Source of the DNA: an uncultured Porphyromonas sp.
Lineage (GTDB): Bacteria > Bacteroidota > Bacteroidia > Bacteroidales > Porphyromonadaceae
Assembly (NCBI RefSeq): GCF_905372525.1
Contig: NZ_CAJPPN010000018.1
Coordinates: 1-45,821, forward strand
Direction: 5' to 3'
Length of the DNA stretch: 45,821 nt
A model generated the notes under the pieces. That model worked only from the letters and a program-made list of their open reading frames with translations. It did no database searches and had not been told where the DNA came from. Of this stretch, positions 8,595 to 16,981 are shown one piece after another. A program made the translations under genes and the position numbers. Within the stretch, counting starts at the first letter, position 1; each line of letters starts with the position of its first letter.

Positions 8595-8625
8595 CAAAGA
8601 TACAAACACTCTAACGAATAGGCAA
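8595..8625 (-). promoter_or_regulatory. Bacteroidetes-type promoter of the ppiD-like gene
   Basis: On the minus strand TATCTTTG (8595-8602) matches TAnnTTTG. A TTG (8623-8625) lies 20 bases upstream. The start codon is 56 bases downstream. Confidence 0.65.
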
Positions 8626-8763
8626 GATATGAAAAGGCAAGAGATCCTATTATGCCCCGTCCTTTGTCCGATCCCCCTATAGTCCCCTTCCGAAGCCTGC
8701 GTAGGCTGTCCTCCCAGAGAGCCGTCGTGGCGGGCATTCTGAGAGCCCATCTACGAACACGTA

Positions 8764-8878
8764 ATGACCTCTGGTGCGGACTCGATATGTTCGCCCTCGT
8801 CACCTTACGTAGGTGACGAGGGCGAACATTATATGTCCTCTAGTGCGCTCTCGGTATGTCCTCTAGCCCCCTCTCGAG
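8764..8878. repeat. 23-bp repeat units interrupted by a 19-bp-stem hairpin
   Basis: Units at 8764-8786, 8833-8855 and 8856-8878 are inverted members of the 23-bp family of 1-161; the reverse complement of the middle one begins ACCGAGAGCGCA. Between them 8787-8805 pairs perfectly with 8811-8829 around a TACGT loop. The stem core CCTCGTCACCT is the same as in the inverted repeat at 561-626. Two loci combining the same repeat and hairpin suggest a composite element. Confidence 0.75.
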
Positions 8879-9026
8879 GAGCAAGATACAGAGGTCGTTA
8901 GGGGAGGGCGGTGATGCCTGCCTCCTATGGGTTGTACTCCTCCCAGATCGCCCCCCCAGACAGATCACTATAATAATAATGATACGCGCGCACGAGAGAG
9001 CAAGGGGGAGCTGTGGGAGAGGTCCG

Positions 9027-9360
9027 ACGCATGAAATCACCCCAGTGCGAGGGCAAAGTAGTCAAGGAGCATACTCCGAAGATAGAGGTATCTGTATCCT
9101 AGCTGTATCCATACCCAGCGTATACCTACTACTTAGGAGAGGTGAGTATACACGTGTGTACACAACTGTATACCCACGTGTACACAACAGTATACACGCG
9201 TGTACACTACCTCGCTCTAAGTATGTCCCCGTAGGATCTCATATTTAGTTCTCCTCGGGACCAACGTCTAGACACTCTAGGGGATACGCCTAAGGCTCCC
9301 TAGGACATGAAATAATATCCCCAAAGAGCCAAAGAATGGAGTGTGCGAAGGAGATCATGT
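9027..9360 (+). repeat. Dispersed intergenic repeat element, copy B
   Basis: This is the second copy of the element at 163-510. It includes three 22-bp palindromic units at 9146-9167, 9168-9189 and 9190-9211, nearly identical to 291-356. It runs directly into the transposase remnant at 9374. Confidence 0.75.
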
Positions 9361-9373
9361 GTCGCCTCTAACC

Positions 9374-9502
9374 TACGATGGTCTTTTGATGTTCAAGATC
9401 CTACTCTTAGAGATCTGGTATGGATTGAATGACTACGAGGTTCAGGAACGCATCAACGACTTCTTGCCTTTTAGTGAATCTCTTGGTGACGACCTCGGCT
9501 AA
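9374..9502 (+). pseudogene. IS5-family transposase remnant
   Basis: A frame without a start codon reads YDGLLMFKILLLEIWYGLND, then YEVQERINDFLPFSESLG, ending in TAA at 9500-9502. This is the conserved early segment of IS5/IS1126-like transposases and overlaps in sequence (MFKILLL) with the transposase entering the right edge of the window. Everything before and after is lost. It marks an old insertion at the left edge of the transferred-looking gene at 9612. Confidence 0.75.
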
Positions 9503-9611
9503 TGCTACCGACACGGTTGTATTACCCGAACCGCTATGGAGAGAAAGAGATTTACTAAATTAGCGTAGAGGTAATACCTGATGGGTTTTCCTCCTACTAC
9601 AATTAATTTAT

Positions 9612-12600
9612 ATGATGATTACAAGAGATCAACTCGGTTCTTGGGCCAATACGCCAGAGTCAAAATTAAACTTTCCATATCTTATCTCAAGGCTGATAAG
9701 AGCGACTACCGCTAAGGACACTAAGGTTAATATTCCCTGGGGTAGTGCCACCTATATAGGGGGATGGGATGGTATTGTAGATAGTAAGGAGAAGACTAGA
9801 TACGTCCCCGAAGGAATATCCTTGTGGGAGCTCGGTACAAATCAAGATCCTCAGAGTAAAGCAAATGCTGACTATGAGAAGCGTACAGGTGATCCTCTTG
9901 GATATAATCCTCTGGATGCTACATTCGTCTTTGTCACTCCAAGGACATGGACGAAGAAGGAAGAGTGGGTTAGTCAGAAGAAAGAGGAGAAGACGTGGAA
10001 GGATGTAATCGTCTATGATGGGATAAGCTTAGAGCAGTGGCTTGATGAAGCTCCAGCTGTATCCCGATGGTTCGCATCTCAGGGGTATGCTGATGGAATT
10101 ATAACGGCAGATGAGCATTGGAAAGAGTGGTCTTGCTTAGGGCAATTGGAACTAACGCCAGATTGTGTACTTGCTGGTAGAGACACAGCAAGGGAAGCGT
10201 TGATAAAGCGATTGGAGGAGGAGCCAAGTATCATAGTGGTAAGAGCATCGACTAAGAGCGAGGCGATTGCCTTTATCCTCGCTACGATGAAGTCTAGTGA
10301 TTCTGAGGTGTCCGGTCGATTCTTTTCCACAACACTTATTATCGACCAAGAGGATCGTTTCCGAAGTGTCAGCTCGTCGACGCAGCATGCTCTGAACCTG
10401 ATTGTTCGCTTCGATAGCGCCGAACCTTTTGGTGTGGCTACGAGGGAAGGGCATCGTGTCTTAGTCCCATTAGGAGCAGATGTTGAGTTTAGTCAAGATC
10501 CTATCACACTGCCAGCAGTAGATAGAGAAGCCCTCATTGAAGCTTTAGAAGCAAGTGGGCTATCAAGATCCAAAGCCTCTACGCTTACGAAAGAATCGGG
10601 GCACGACATCACGATCCTTAAGAAGCTCCTGGGCTTTCCTAGCTATGGTGCAACTTGGGTGAAAACTCAAACGATTCGAGAGATAATACCAGCACTCCTC
10701 CTCGGTCGATGGGATGAGAGCTACTCTGGGGATATAGAGCTTTTAGAGAAGCTCTCTGAAACGAGCTATGCTAAATATAAGGAGGTGTTAGCCAAATGGC
10801 TTCATCTCCCAGAGTCACCTCTGAAGAGAATCGGTGAGACGTGGAGATTAACCTCACCTCTAGACTTGTGGAGGAGTATATCTGCCCACTTAGTCGATCA
10901 AGATTTCCAGCTTTTAGAAGAGTGCTTTGTTCAGGCCTATCATTCAGGGAATCCAGTCCTAGAATCCCAGCTCGATCTACCAGACTACATCACTGAAAAG
11001 AGGACGTATTCAAACTGGGTAAGAGAGGGCTTAGTTCAGTCTTTGATCCTGATGTCAATACCTCAGGTCGGAGTTAGCCGAAGTGATCTACAGAGCTGGG
11101 TAGATAAGATTATTAGAGATCTATTATCAAATGCTCGTGGTGAAATATGGGTCTCCATAAATAGGGAGCTTCCACTTATTGCCGAAGCATCTCCTCAGAG
11201 TTTCCTTCAACATGTAAGTATCTCCCTTTCCCATCAAAGTCCCGAGATTATGGATATGTTCGAGGAAAAGCCAGGGTTTGTTGTTCCCGTGGCTTCTCAT
11301 ACAGGTCTATTATGGGCGCTAGAAGAGCTAGCTTGGATGCCGTCGTATTTTAGGAATGCATGCCTCCTCCTATATAAACTGGCGATGCTGGATCCAGGGG
11401 GAAGTTTATCTAATAGACCCCTAAATAGCCTAACGGAAATATTTAAAGCTTGGCATTATCAAACGTTAGCTCCTTTCGCAGAGAGGGTCAAGGTGCTGAG
11501 GGAGATGCTTCCTAAGAATATCGATGTCTCATGGAAGCTCTTGAAGAGTTTGTTGCCAAGCTTTTCTTCTGAGGTAGCTTTCCCCACGTATAGGATGCGC
11601 TGGCGAATGTTCTGGGAGAAAGCAGATCTAACCTACACGGATGAAGAACGGTTTGATATGTACTCGGAAGTGGTAGATATGCTTATCGGTCTGTGTGATG
11701 GTGATGAGACCAGATTCTCTGATCTCATCGAAGCTGCACCATACTGTATGCCTTGGGATCGGGAGCGGATATTAACGTGGGCTCAAGAGACTGTGGGTAA
11801 TATTGAGCATAAGAAGGGGCTAGCATGGCATATCCTACGTGGAATTTTAAATAGGCACAAGCAACATCCCGATACAGAATGGGCATTGAAGAAGGATGAC
11901 TTATCGCCTTTTGAACAGCTTTATAGTCAACTATATCCTAAGGATGGGCTGGTAAGGAATGTATGGTTATTCAATGAAGATTGTCATACTCAAATGATAG
12001 ATCCAGCTACCGCAGTTCCCTTGGCTGTGGATGGGCATAAAGAAATAGAGGAGCAAGTCGCTACTAGCCGAGAGCGTGCAGTGGAGGAACTCTGGGAAGA
12101 GCTAGGGTTGGAGAAGATTTTAGCGTTGAGGCTAGAGGTTAAGCATCCTTGGGATTTGGGCGAGGCCCTGGCTAAGGTGATAGAGGATGAGCAAGACCTG
12201 CAGTGTGTATGGCAGTGTCTAGAGGATGACACTCCTCATATTGCTTTTGCTCATGGATTTATCTCCCAGAAGCTACGATGTGAAGAGCTCTGCTGGATAC
12301 AAACATTAGTGTACGAGCTATTGGAGAATGGATATAGTGATAGAGCTGTGGCCAATGCCCTTGTGGTAGCACGTTCGGGGCAGGAGTTGTGGCATTATAT
12401 TGACTCCCTTCGCGACGGAATACAACGAGAGTATTGGCTGAGAATGAATTCCTATTTTCATGGTCTCACGGATGAAGACATTATCGTAGGAATAAATAAG
12501 TTGCTCCAGTATCGGAGGTTTAGTTTTGCTGTGGAGGTCGCTTGGTTTCATCGAACTCTTATTCCTAGTGGTATGTTAGTTGAGGTATTAAAGAGGTCGG

Positions 12601-13376
12601 GAACAGAAGAATCTCAAGAACCGAACTGTCAGGTTCCTTATGCGATAGAGGGTATATTTGGAGTGCTCAACAAGAGAGAGGATGTTGCAAAGGAGACTCT
12701 CCTCGAGTTAGAGACTTTATACTTGCCTCTACTTACACGTGTAGGAGCTCAAGTAGGAGTACCTCATTTGGAAGAAGAATTAGCCATCAATCCTGAGTCT
12801 TTTATTCAACTTCTAAAGTGGCTCTACAAACCCAAGGATGAAGATCGACAGCGAAAGGAACAGGAGGGCTTATCCGAGGAGCAACTACAGAATGCGGCTA
12901 GAAGAGCTGATCTGATGCTTGGGGCTTGGAAGAAGATTCCAGGCATGCAGGAAAATGGTACGATTGATGAGACTGAGCTGAGGGATTGGATTAAGGCAGC
13001 TAGGGCTTTAGCAGAGGAGTGTGATCGGCTAGAAGCCGCAGATATACATATTGGGCAACTGCTAGCAAAGTACCCTGAGGATTCACCAAACTGGCCAGCG
13101 AGGACGATATTCCAAGTGATAGAAGATATCAACACTGAACAACTAAAGAAGGGGTATTCGAACGGTATGTTCAATAAGGGAGGGGTGACTATTCGGGGAG
13201 CTTCCGATGGTGGAGGTATTGAAGGGGATCGAGCAGAATACTTTGGAGAGCTAGCTTCAAGCCTGATGTGTGACTACCCCAATGTGGCTAGGATCTTCCA
13301 GCGGTTACAAGATGAGTATCGGGCACTAGCCAATGGATATGATGAAGAAGCACACCGAAGGAAGCTAGATGCCTAG
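9612..13376 (+). CDS. Large nuclease-like/NTPase-like protein, probable anti-phage defence
   Basis: The protein has 1254 residues, is soluble, with no signal peptide, and is AT-richer than its neighbours. Residues about 20-150 read like a PD-(D/E)xK-type endonuclease domain: FPYLISRLIRATT, GWDGIV (51-56), SLWELG (E73), K83, then FVFVTPRTW and WKDVIVYDGISLEQWL. Residues about 185-300 look like a STAND/AAA-type module, but the P-loop site is degenerate (VRASTKSEAIAF, about 210-221) instead of GxxGxGK. The remaining 900 residues are helical, probably repeat-type sensor or scaffold. The nuclease, NTPase-like and helical-repeat layout resembles Avs-like and other defence proteins. It stands alone between an IS remnant and a tRNA gene. 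The nuclease fold and defence role are inferred; the exact family is not recognised. Confidence 0.6.
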   Translation: MMITRDQLGSWANTPESKLNFPYLISRLIRATTAKDTKVNIPWGSATYIGGWDGIVDSKEKTRYVPEGISLWELGTNQDPQSKANADYEKRTGDPLGYNPLDATFVFVTPRTWTKKEEWVSQKKEEKTWKDVIVYDGISLEQWLDEAPAVSRWFASQGYADGIITADEHWKEWSCLGQLELTPDCVLAGRDTAREALIKRLEEEPSIIVVRASTKSEAIAFILATMKSSDSEVSGRFFSTTLIIDQEDRFRSVSSSTQHALNLIVRFDSAEPFGVATREGHRVLVPLGADVEFSQDPITLPAVDREALIEALEASGLSRSKASTLTKESGHDITILKKLLGFPSYGATWVKTQTIREIIPALLLGRWDESYSGDIELLEKLSETSYAKYKEVLAKWLHLPESPLKRIGETWRLTSPLDLWRSISAHLVDQDFQLLEECFVQAYHSGNPVLESQLDLPDYITEKRTYSNWVREGLVQSLILMSIPQVGVSRSDLQSWVDKIIRDLLSNARGEIWVSINRELPLIAEASPQSFLQHVSISLSHQSPEIMDMFEEKPGFVVPVASHTGLLWALEELAWMPSYFRNACLLLYKLAMLDPGGSLSNRPLNSLTEIFKAWHYQTLAPFAERVKVLREMLPKNIDVSWKLLKSLLPSFSSEVAFPTYRMRWRMFWEKADLTYTDEERFDMYSEVVDMLIGLCDGDETRFSDLIEAAPYCMPWDRERILTWAQETVGNIEHKKGLAWHILRGILNRHKQHPDTEWALKKDDLSPFEQLYSQLYPKDGLVRNVWLFNEDCHTQMIDPATAVPLAVDGHKEIEEQVATSRERAVEELWEELGLEKILALRLEVKHPWDLGEALAKVIEDEQDLQCVWQCLEDDTPHIAFAHGFISQKLRCEELCWIQTLVYELLENGYSDRAVANALVVARSGQELWHYIDSLRDGIQREYWLRMNSYFHGLTDEDIIVGINKLLQYRRFSFAVEVAWFHRTLIPSGMLVEVLKRSGTEESQEPNCQVPYAIEGIFGVLNKREDVAKETLLELETLYLPLLTRVGAQVGVPHLEEELAINPESFIQLLKWLYKPKDEDRQRKEQEGLSEEQLQNAARRADLMLGAWKKIPGMQENGTIDETELRDWIKAARALAEECDRLEAADIHIGQLLAKYPEDSPNWPARTIFQVIEDINTEQLKKGYSNGMFNKGGVTIRGASDGGGIEGDRAEYFGELASSLMCDYPNVARIFQRLQDEYRALANGYDEEAHRRKLDA

Positions 13377-13430
13377 CTTGGAAAGACTCAACGTTTATAT
13401 TGAAGCTTCATGATATGTCGATAGGATATT

Positions 13431-13460
13431 TTGCAGAATGAGGATATATTGCTACCTTTG
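13431..13460 (+). promoter_or_regulatory. Promoter of tRNA-Ser
   Basis: TTG (13431-13433), 19 bases, then TACCTTTG (13453-13460) matches the Bacteroidetes -33/-7 pattern. The tRNA begins 41 bases further on. Confidence 0.75.
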
Positions 13461-13501
13461 TGGCGCATTTGGGAGGATACCCTAAGTGAAATCTGTGGAA
13501 A

Positions 13502-13589
13502 GGAGAGGTGCTCGAGTGGTTGAAGAGGCACGCCTGGAAAGTGTGTAAACGCCAAAAGCGTTTCGCGGGTTCGAATCCCGCCCTCTCCG
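13502..13589 (+). tRNA. tRNA-Ser (anticodon GGA)
   Basis: The 88-nt sequence folds as a class II tRNA. The acceptor arm GGAGAGG pairs with CCTCTCC and is followed by discriminator G at 13589. The anticodon loop is CTGGAAA (GGA). A long variable arm (AACGCCAAAAGCGTT) is present, and the T arm is GCGGG-TTCGAAT-CCCGC. No CCA is encoded. The long variable arm and GGA anticodon identify serine. Confidence 0.95.
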
Positions 13590-13646
13590 CAAAGAGGCTT
13601 CAAAGTGACTGCGAAATGGTCGTCATAGAAGCCTTCAAAACAAGAG

Positions 13647-13685
13647 AAAATCGTTGTAAGACATGGCCTTACAACGATTTTTCTT
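13647..13685 (+). terminator. Intrinsic terminator downstream of tRNA-Ser
   Basis: AAAATCGTTGTAAG (13647-13660) pairs perfectly with CTTACAACGATTTT (13668-13681) around a 7-nt loop and runs into TTTCTTT. Confidence 0.85.
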
Positions 13686-13799
13686 TGTATGCAGTCCATA
13701 GACCTGACGGCTTACCCCTAGGGTCTAATCGTTACCAATCGATCAAATGCTGCTATGGAAACTGCTACACAAATCGGGGGGTAGCGATTTGTAAGTAAG

Positions 13800-13821
13800 T
13801 AACTTTGTAGCACGTGCTACA
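13800..13821 (+). promoter_or_regulatory. Possible -7 box overlapped by a 16-bp palindrome
   Basis: TAACTTTG (13800-13807) matches the -7 consensus. The perfect palindrome TGTAGCACGTGCTACA (13806-13821) starts within it, where a repressor could block transcription. No matching -33 TTG was found at the right distance, so the promoter call is weak. Confidence 0.35.
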
Positions 13822-13838
13822 CTAGGGAATGATGCATC

Positions 13839-14021
13839 ATGGGACAATTGTTCAAGGTATCCTGCTACCTATGCTCCAACTACGAGAACAAAGAAGGCAA
13901 GTCGCCCGTCATGCCACGGATCTTCCACGGAGGAGCGATGAGCAATCTTGACTCCACGAAGATCCATGTAGGCAAGGCTCAGTGGGACAGCAAGACTAGC
14001 CAACAGATGGGATGCTCCTAG
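13839..14021 (+). CDS. 60-aa protein, possible truncated HU-like DNA-binding protein
   Basis: An ATG frame of 60 codons starts MGQLFKVSCYLCSNYENKEG and continues with PRIFHGGAMSNLDSTKIH. The pattern of a short strand, a charged loop and a later GG-x4-D-x4 stretch is reminiscent of the N-terminus of Bacteroidales HU-like (HU-HIG) proteins, which are normally two to three times longer. If so, this is a truncated copy. It could equally be a spurious frame. A -7-like box and palindrome lie 18-39 bases upstream. Confidence 0.35.
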   Translation: MGQLFKVSCYLCSNYENKEGKSPVMPRIFHGGAMSNLDSTKIHVGKAQWDSKTSQQMGCS

Positions 14022-14117
14022 GATGCTCCTCAAAAGTCCTCTTTTCCTTCAGTTCTTAGAGCTATTTAATAGCCGTCTCTTCGTTAATATCTGCTAGCTG
14101 AGAGTGGATCCAACTCG

Positions 14118-14582
14118 CTATATCATTTGCCACGGTTCTAATACTCCCCCTTCCTCTGCGAACCAACGGAAGAACATAGTAAGCGGATCTTCATCATCTA
14201 AGAGTTTATCATAGCTCATCGTAGAGTTAAGTTTACCAGTCTTAGGCTCATAGGTTATCCTTAGACTAGAGGGAACTTCTCTTCCATCATCTTGAAAGCT
14301 TGCTTGTATTTCCTGAGCGATCGCATTACCATTAGAGTTCAATCTCCTCTGATTCTCGTCAGAGACATCAATTTGTTGTGAGGTAACATATTCATTAAGC
14401 TTAGACTTGAGTGATAGGCACCCGTTAATCTTGAAAAATACCAAGTATTGCACTGATCGTTCAAGAGAGAGGTAGATATAGATACAGTCTATATCCGAAC
14501 TATATCCCGTATACTCCAATGCGTTGTGTAGAGCATCTTCTATGAGATGCGTAAAATTCTTGTCAAAGTCCTTTGTTGCCAT
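14118..14582 (-). CDS. Small cytoplasmic protein, DUF600/YezG-like immunity candidate
   Basis: The protein has 154 residues, an ATG start, and no signal peptide or membrane segment. The layout resembles DUF600/YezG-type immunity proteins: an N-terminal helix (FDKNFTHLIEDALHNAL), a strand pair (IDCIYIYLSLERSVQYLVFFKI), a middle helix, then SSLRITYEPKTGKLNSTMSY and the closing acidic DEDPLTMFFRWF. Such proteins neutralise contact-dependent or polymorphic toxins. It lies at the far end of the toxin locus, after the tandem array and on the same strand, as expected for an orphan immunity gene. The family call is by pattern only. Confidence 0.55.
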   Translation of the reverse strand: MATKDFDKNFTHLIEDALHNALEYTGYSSDIDCIYIYLSLERSVQYLVFFKINGCLSLKSKLNEYVTSQQIDVSDENQRRLNSNGNAIAQEIQASFQDDGREVPSSLRITYEPKTGKLNSTMSYDKLLDDEDPLTMFFRWFAEEGGVLEPWQMI

Positions 14583-14727
14583 ATTGATTGTTGGGGATGC
14601 TTACCGTCTCATAGAGTCCTCCATCAATTCTCCCAGTTGGGAAGCGTTAGACTCTGCTCTCTAGGTGGCATTACTATTTGTCAGTTGCGCATAATGTCAA
14701 TTTCCGATATAGGACTACCAATCTTTT

Positions 14728-15774
14728 CTAATGAGTGGACGGACTTACCCGTTGGTAGATGCGTACCTCATCGTAGGCGTGAGCGATCATTCGATCATCA
14801 ACAATATGCACGGAGTCGATATCCCAACCACCCCAGAGGTCGTGCCAAACAAACTCTTCCGTCTGCACATCGAAGGCCGCAAGGAAGAAGATTCCCGAGA
14901 CCCGTACCGAGACGTAGAAGATCCCTTCATGTAGCAAGAGGCTCGTATACTCTGCGCTATACTCCTTCCCTTCGTAGACAAAGCGATCCCTCCGTACATT
15001 ACAGAGCATGCGCCCAGCCTCGAAGTCAAATACAGTATAGTAACTGTTGAATAAGGAATATCCTAGCGACCCCTTGATAAACATCTTAGGTAGTGCCTCA
15101 TCTTTCCTCTCGAGCACTTTTCCCGTAGCTACATCTATACGATGTAGGTGCTCTTGGGTCGTCACCCACAGATCGGAGCCGTAGAAGTTGATGAAGTCAA
15201 TTTCCCCAGGTACGACCCCATTGTACCAAAGGGAATAGCCACGACCACTCTCAGAAAAGTCTAGCCGATAGACCTCTTCCAGTCCTTGTCCGTCCTTATC
15301 TCGCATAGCAACCAACTGGCTCTGACCCTCACAAGTAAAGAAGTGGAGACCACGGTGGCTACCCTCGTGGAAGAATACTCCCTCAAGGGGGAATGGACCT
15401 AAGTCTTGACATTCATGGGCGGAAAGGTCATACCGCAGTTGGCTCTCATTGATTAGGTAGAGCCACCTCCCTGCTCGGGCGGTATAAAAGGAGTTATTGA
15501 CATTCGTGATAGTTTGCTTTAGTTCTCCATCTATCGAGAAGACATTAACGATCGTCTTGTACTCGGAGTCTTCATCATAGTGGACAAACCATAGACCTTG
15601 TCGCAGATAGATCCACCACGACAGCTCACTATGGGTAAAGGGGATTATCTGCTCGACTTGCTCCTCTAGCGAGTAGGAAAAGACAGCACTATTCCTCTTA
15701 TAGTCCCGGAGGTATAGCACCCCATGATCTACCCAGACTTCATTGGCTGGGAAACTTGTGATTAGCTTGTACAT
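14728..15774 (-). CDS. Propeller-like repeat protein, array copy 1
   Basis: The protein has about 348 residues. The ATG at 15772-15774 is preferred to the in-frame TTG one codon earlier. It is a cytoplasmic protein without a signal peptide, built of repeated strand-rich units with recurring aromatic motifs (GVLYLRDY, GLWFVHYD, RGLHFFTC, DLWVTTQEHLHRID, GIFYVSVRVSGIFFLAAFD, WHDLWGGWD). This is compatible with a beta-propeller. It differs from its siblings by a shortened tail: it ends ...RVSPSTH where the others continue about 22 residues with an acidic tail. It is the last copy in transcription order. The function is unknown; it may be an immunity or sensor protein for the upstream toxin. Confidence 0.8.
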   Translation of the reverse strand: MYKLITSFPANEVWVDHGVLYLRDYKRNSAVFSYSLEEQVEQIIPFTHSELSWWIYLRQGLWFVHYDEDSEYKTIVNVFSIDGELKQTITNVNNSFYTARAGRWLYLINESQLRYDLSAHECQDLGPFPLEGVFFHEGSHRGLHFFTCEGQSQLVAMRDKDGQGLEEVYRLDFSESGRGYSLWYNGVVPGEIDFINFYGSDLWVTTQEHLHRIDVATGKVLERKDEALPKMFIKGSLGYSLFNSYYTVFDFEAGRMLCNVRRDRFVYEGKEYSAEYTSLLLHEGIFYVSVRVSGIFFLAAFDVQTEEFVWHDLWGGWDIDSVHIVDDRMIAHAYDEVRIYQRVSPSTH

Positions 15775-15806
15775 CAATCAATAATTTCGAATATTACATT
15801 GAGTAC

Positions 15807-16934
15807 TTACGGCTTATCTTGTGACCACTGAGGGCCCACTTGACCCTCTTGCTCAGAATCATCACCGCTAGACCCTGTGGACAAATCTATCCGCTGGTAG
15901 ATGCGTACCTCGTCGTGGGAGTGGGCGATCATTCGGTCACCGATAATATGCACGGAGTCGATATCCCAACCGCCCCAGAGGTCGTGCCAAACAAACTCCT
16001 CCGTCTGCACATCGAAGGCCGCTAGGAAGAAGATTCCCGACACCCGCACCGAGACGTAGAAGATCCCTTCGTGTAACAAGAGGCCATTAGTCTGAGCGCT
16101 ATACTCCTTCCCTTCATGAGTAAACCTATCTAAGCGTCCCTCATAGAGCATCTGCCCAGCCTTGAAGTCGAATATCTTGTAGAAGCTGGCAAAGATAGAG
16201 TAGCCAAGATCCCCACAATGAGACATCTTTGGTAGTATCATCTCTTCTTGTACCTCTAAGGACTTTCCTGTCTCTATCTCTACTCGGTGCAGGCGCTCGT
16301 AGGTCGTTACCCATAAGTCTGTGCCGTAGAAGTTGATGAAGTAAATTTCTCCAGACTCTACTTTATTGCTATATATTGAATAGCATCGATCACTCTCGGC
16401 AAAGTCCAGACGATAGACTTCCTCCAGGCCTTGGCCATCCTCATCTCGCATAGCCACCAGCTGGCTCTTCCCTTGACAGGTGAAGAAGTGTAGACCACGG
16501 TAGCTTCCCTTATAGAAGAAGGGATCTTCTAGTGGAAATGAACCTAAGTCTTGATACTCATGAGTAGAGAAGTCATAGCTAATGACACGACGTTCATCTA
16601 CTAAATAAAACCGAGGTTCTCCTTCGATAGCTACCTTGTCGAAGTAGCCATCTATATCTGTTATGAGCTGCTTACGTTCGCCGTCTAATGTGCAAATATC
16701 TAGCAAGGTCTCCGACGGTGTCCCCACCTCATGATAGATTAGCCATAAGCCTTGAAAAAGAACAGCTGTTCCCACATCTTCTTTGTGTGGGAATGGGAGC
16801 GCATCGCCTATTACTCCATCCAAGGAACAGGGGTGAACAGACCATCTCCCTTGAGGGATGGACTTAATTAAGAAGAGTCGCCCCTCATATACTACGACCC
16901 GAATGGCATTGAGCCGTGATATTACTTCGTACAT
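15807..16934 (-). CDS. Propeller-like repeat protein, array copy 2 (divergent)
   Basis: The protein has 375 residues, starting at ATG 16932-16934. It shares the fold pattern and an almost identical C-terminal 100 residues with the other copies (GIFYVSVRVSGIFFLAAFDV onward, tail TGSSGDDSEQEGQVGPQWSQ). The first 270 residues are clearly divergent (MYEVISRLNAIRVVVYEGRL), with only islands such as GLHFFTC and LVAMRD retained. A diversified front with a homogenised back suggests that the N-terminal part carries specificity. Its 3' end was copied into or from copy 4. Confidence 0.8.
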   Translation of the reverse strand: MYEVISRLNAIRVVVYEGRLFLIKSIPQGRWSVHPCSLDGVIGDALPFPHKEDVGTAVLFQGLWLIYHEVGTPSETLLDICTLDGERKQLITDIDGYFDKVAIEGEPRFYLVDERRVISYDFSTHEYQDLGSFPLEDPFFYKGSYRGLHFFTCQGKSQLVAMRDEDGQGLEEVYRLDFAESDRCYSIYSNKVESGEIYFINFYGTDLWVTTYERLHRVEIETGKSLEVQEEMILPKMSHCGDLGYSIFASFYKIFDFKAGQMLYEGRLDRFTHEGKEYSAQTNGLLLHEGIFYVSVRVSGIFFLAAFDVQTEEFVWHDLWGGWDIDSVHIIGDRMIAHSHDEVRIYQRIDLSTGSSGDDSEQEGQVGPQWSQDKP

Positions 16935-16981
16935 AGTTAGATTATATCAGAGCCTTGATGACGTTCCTCTTGAGCTCTTCC

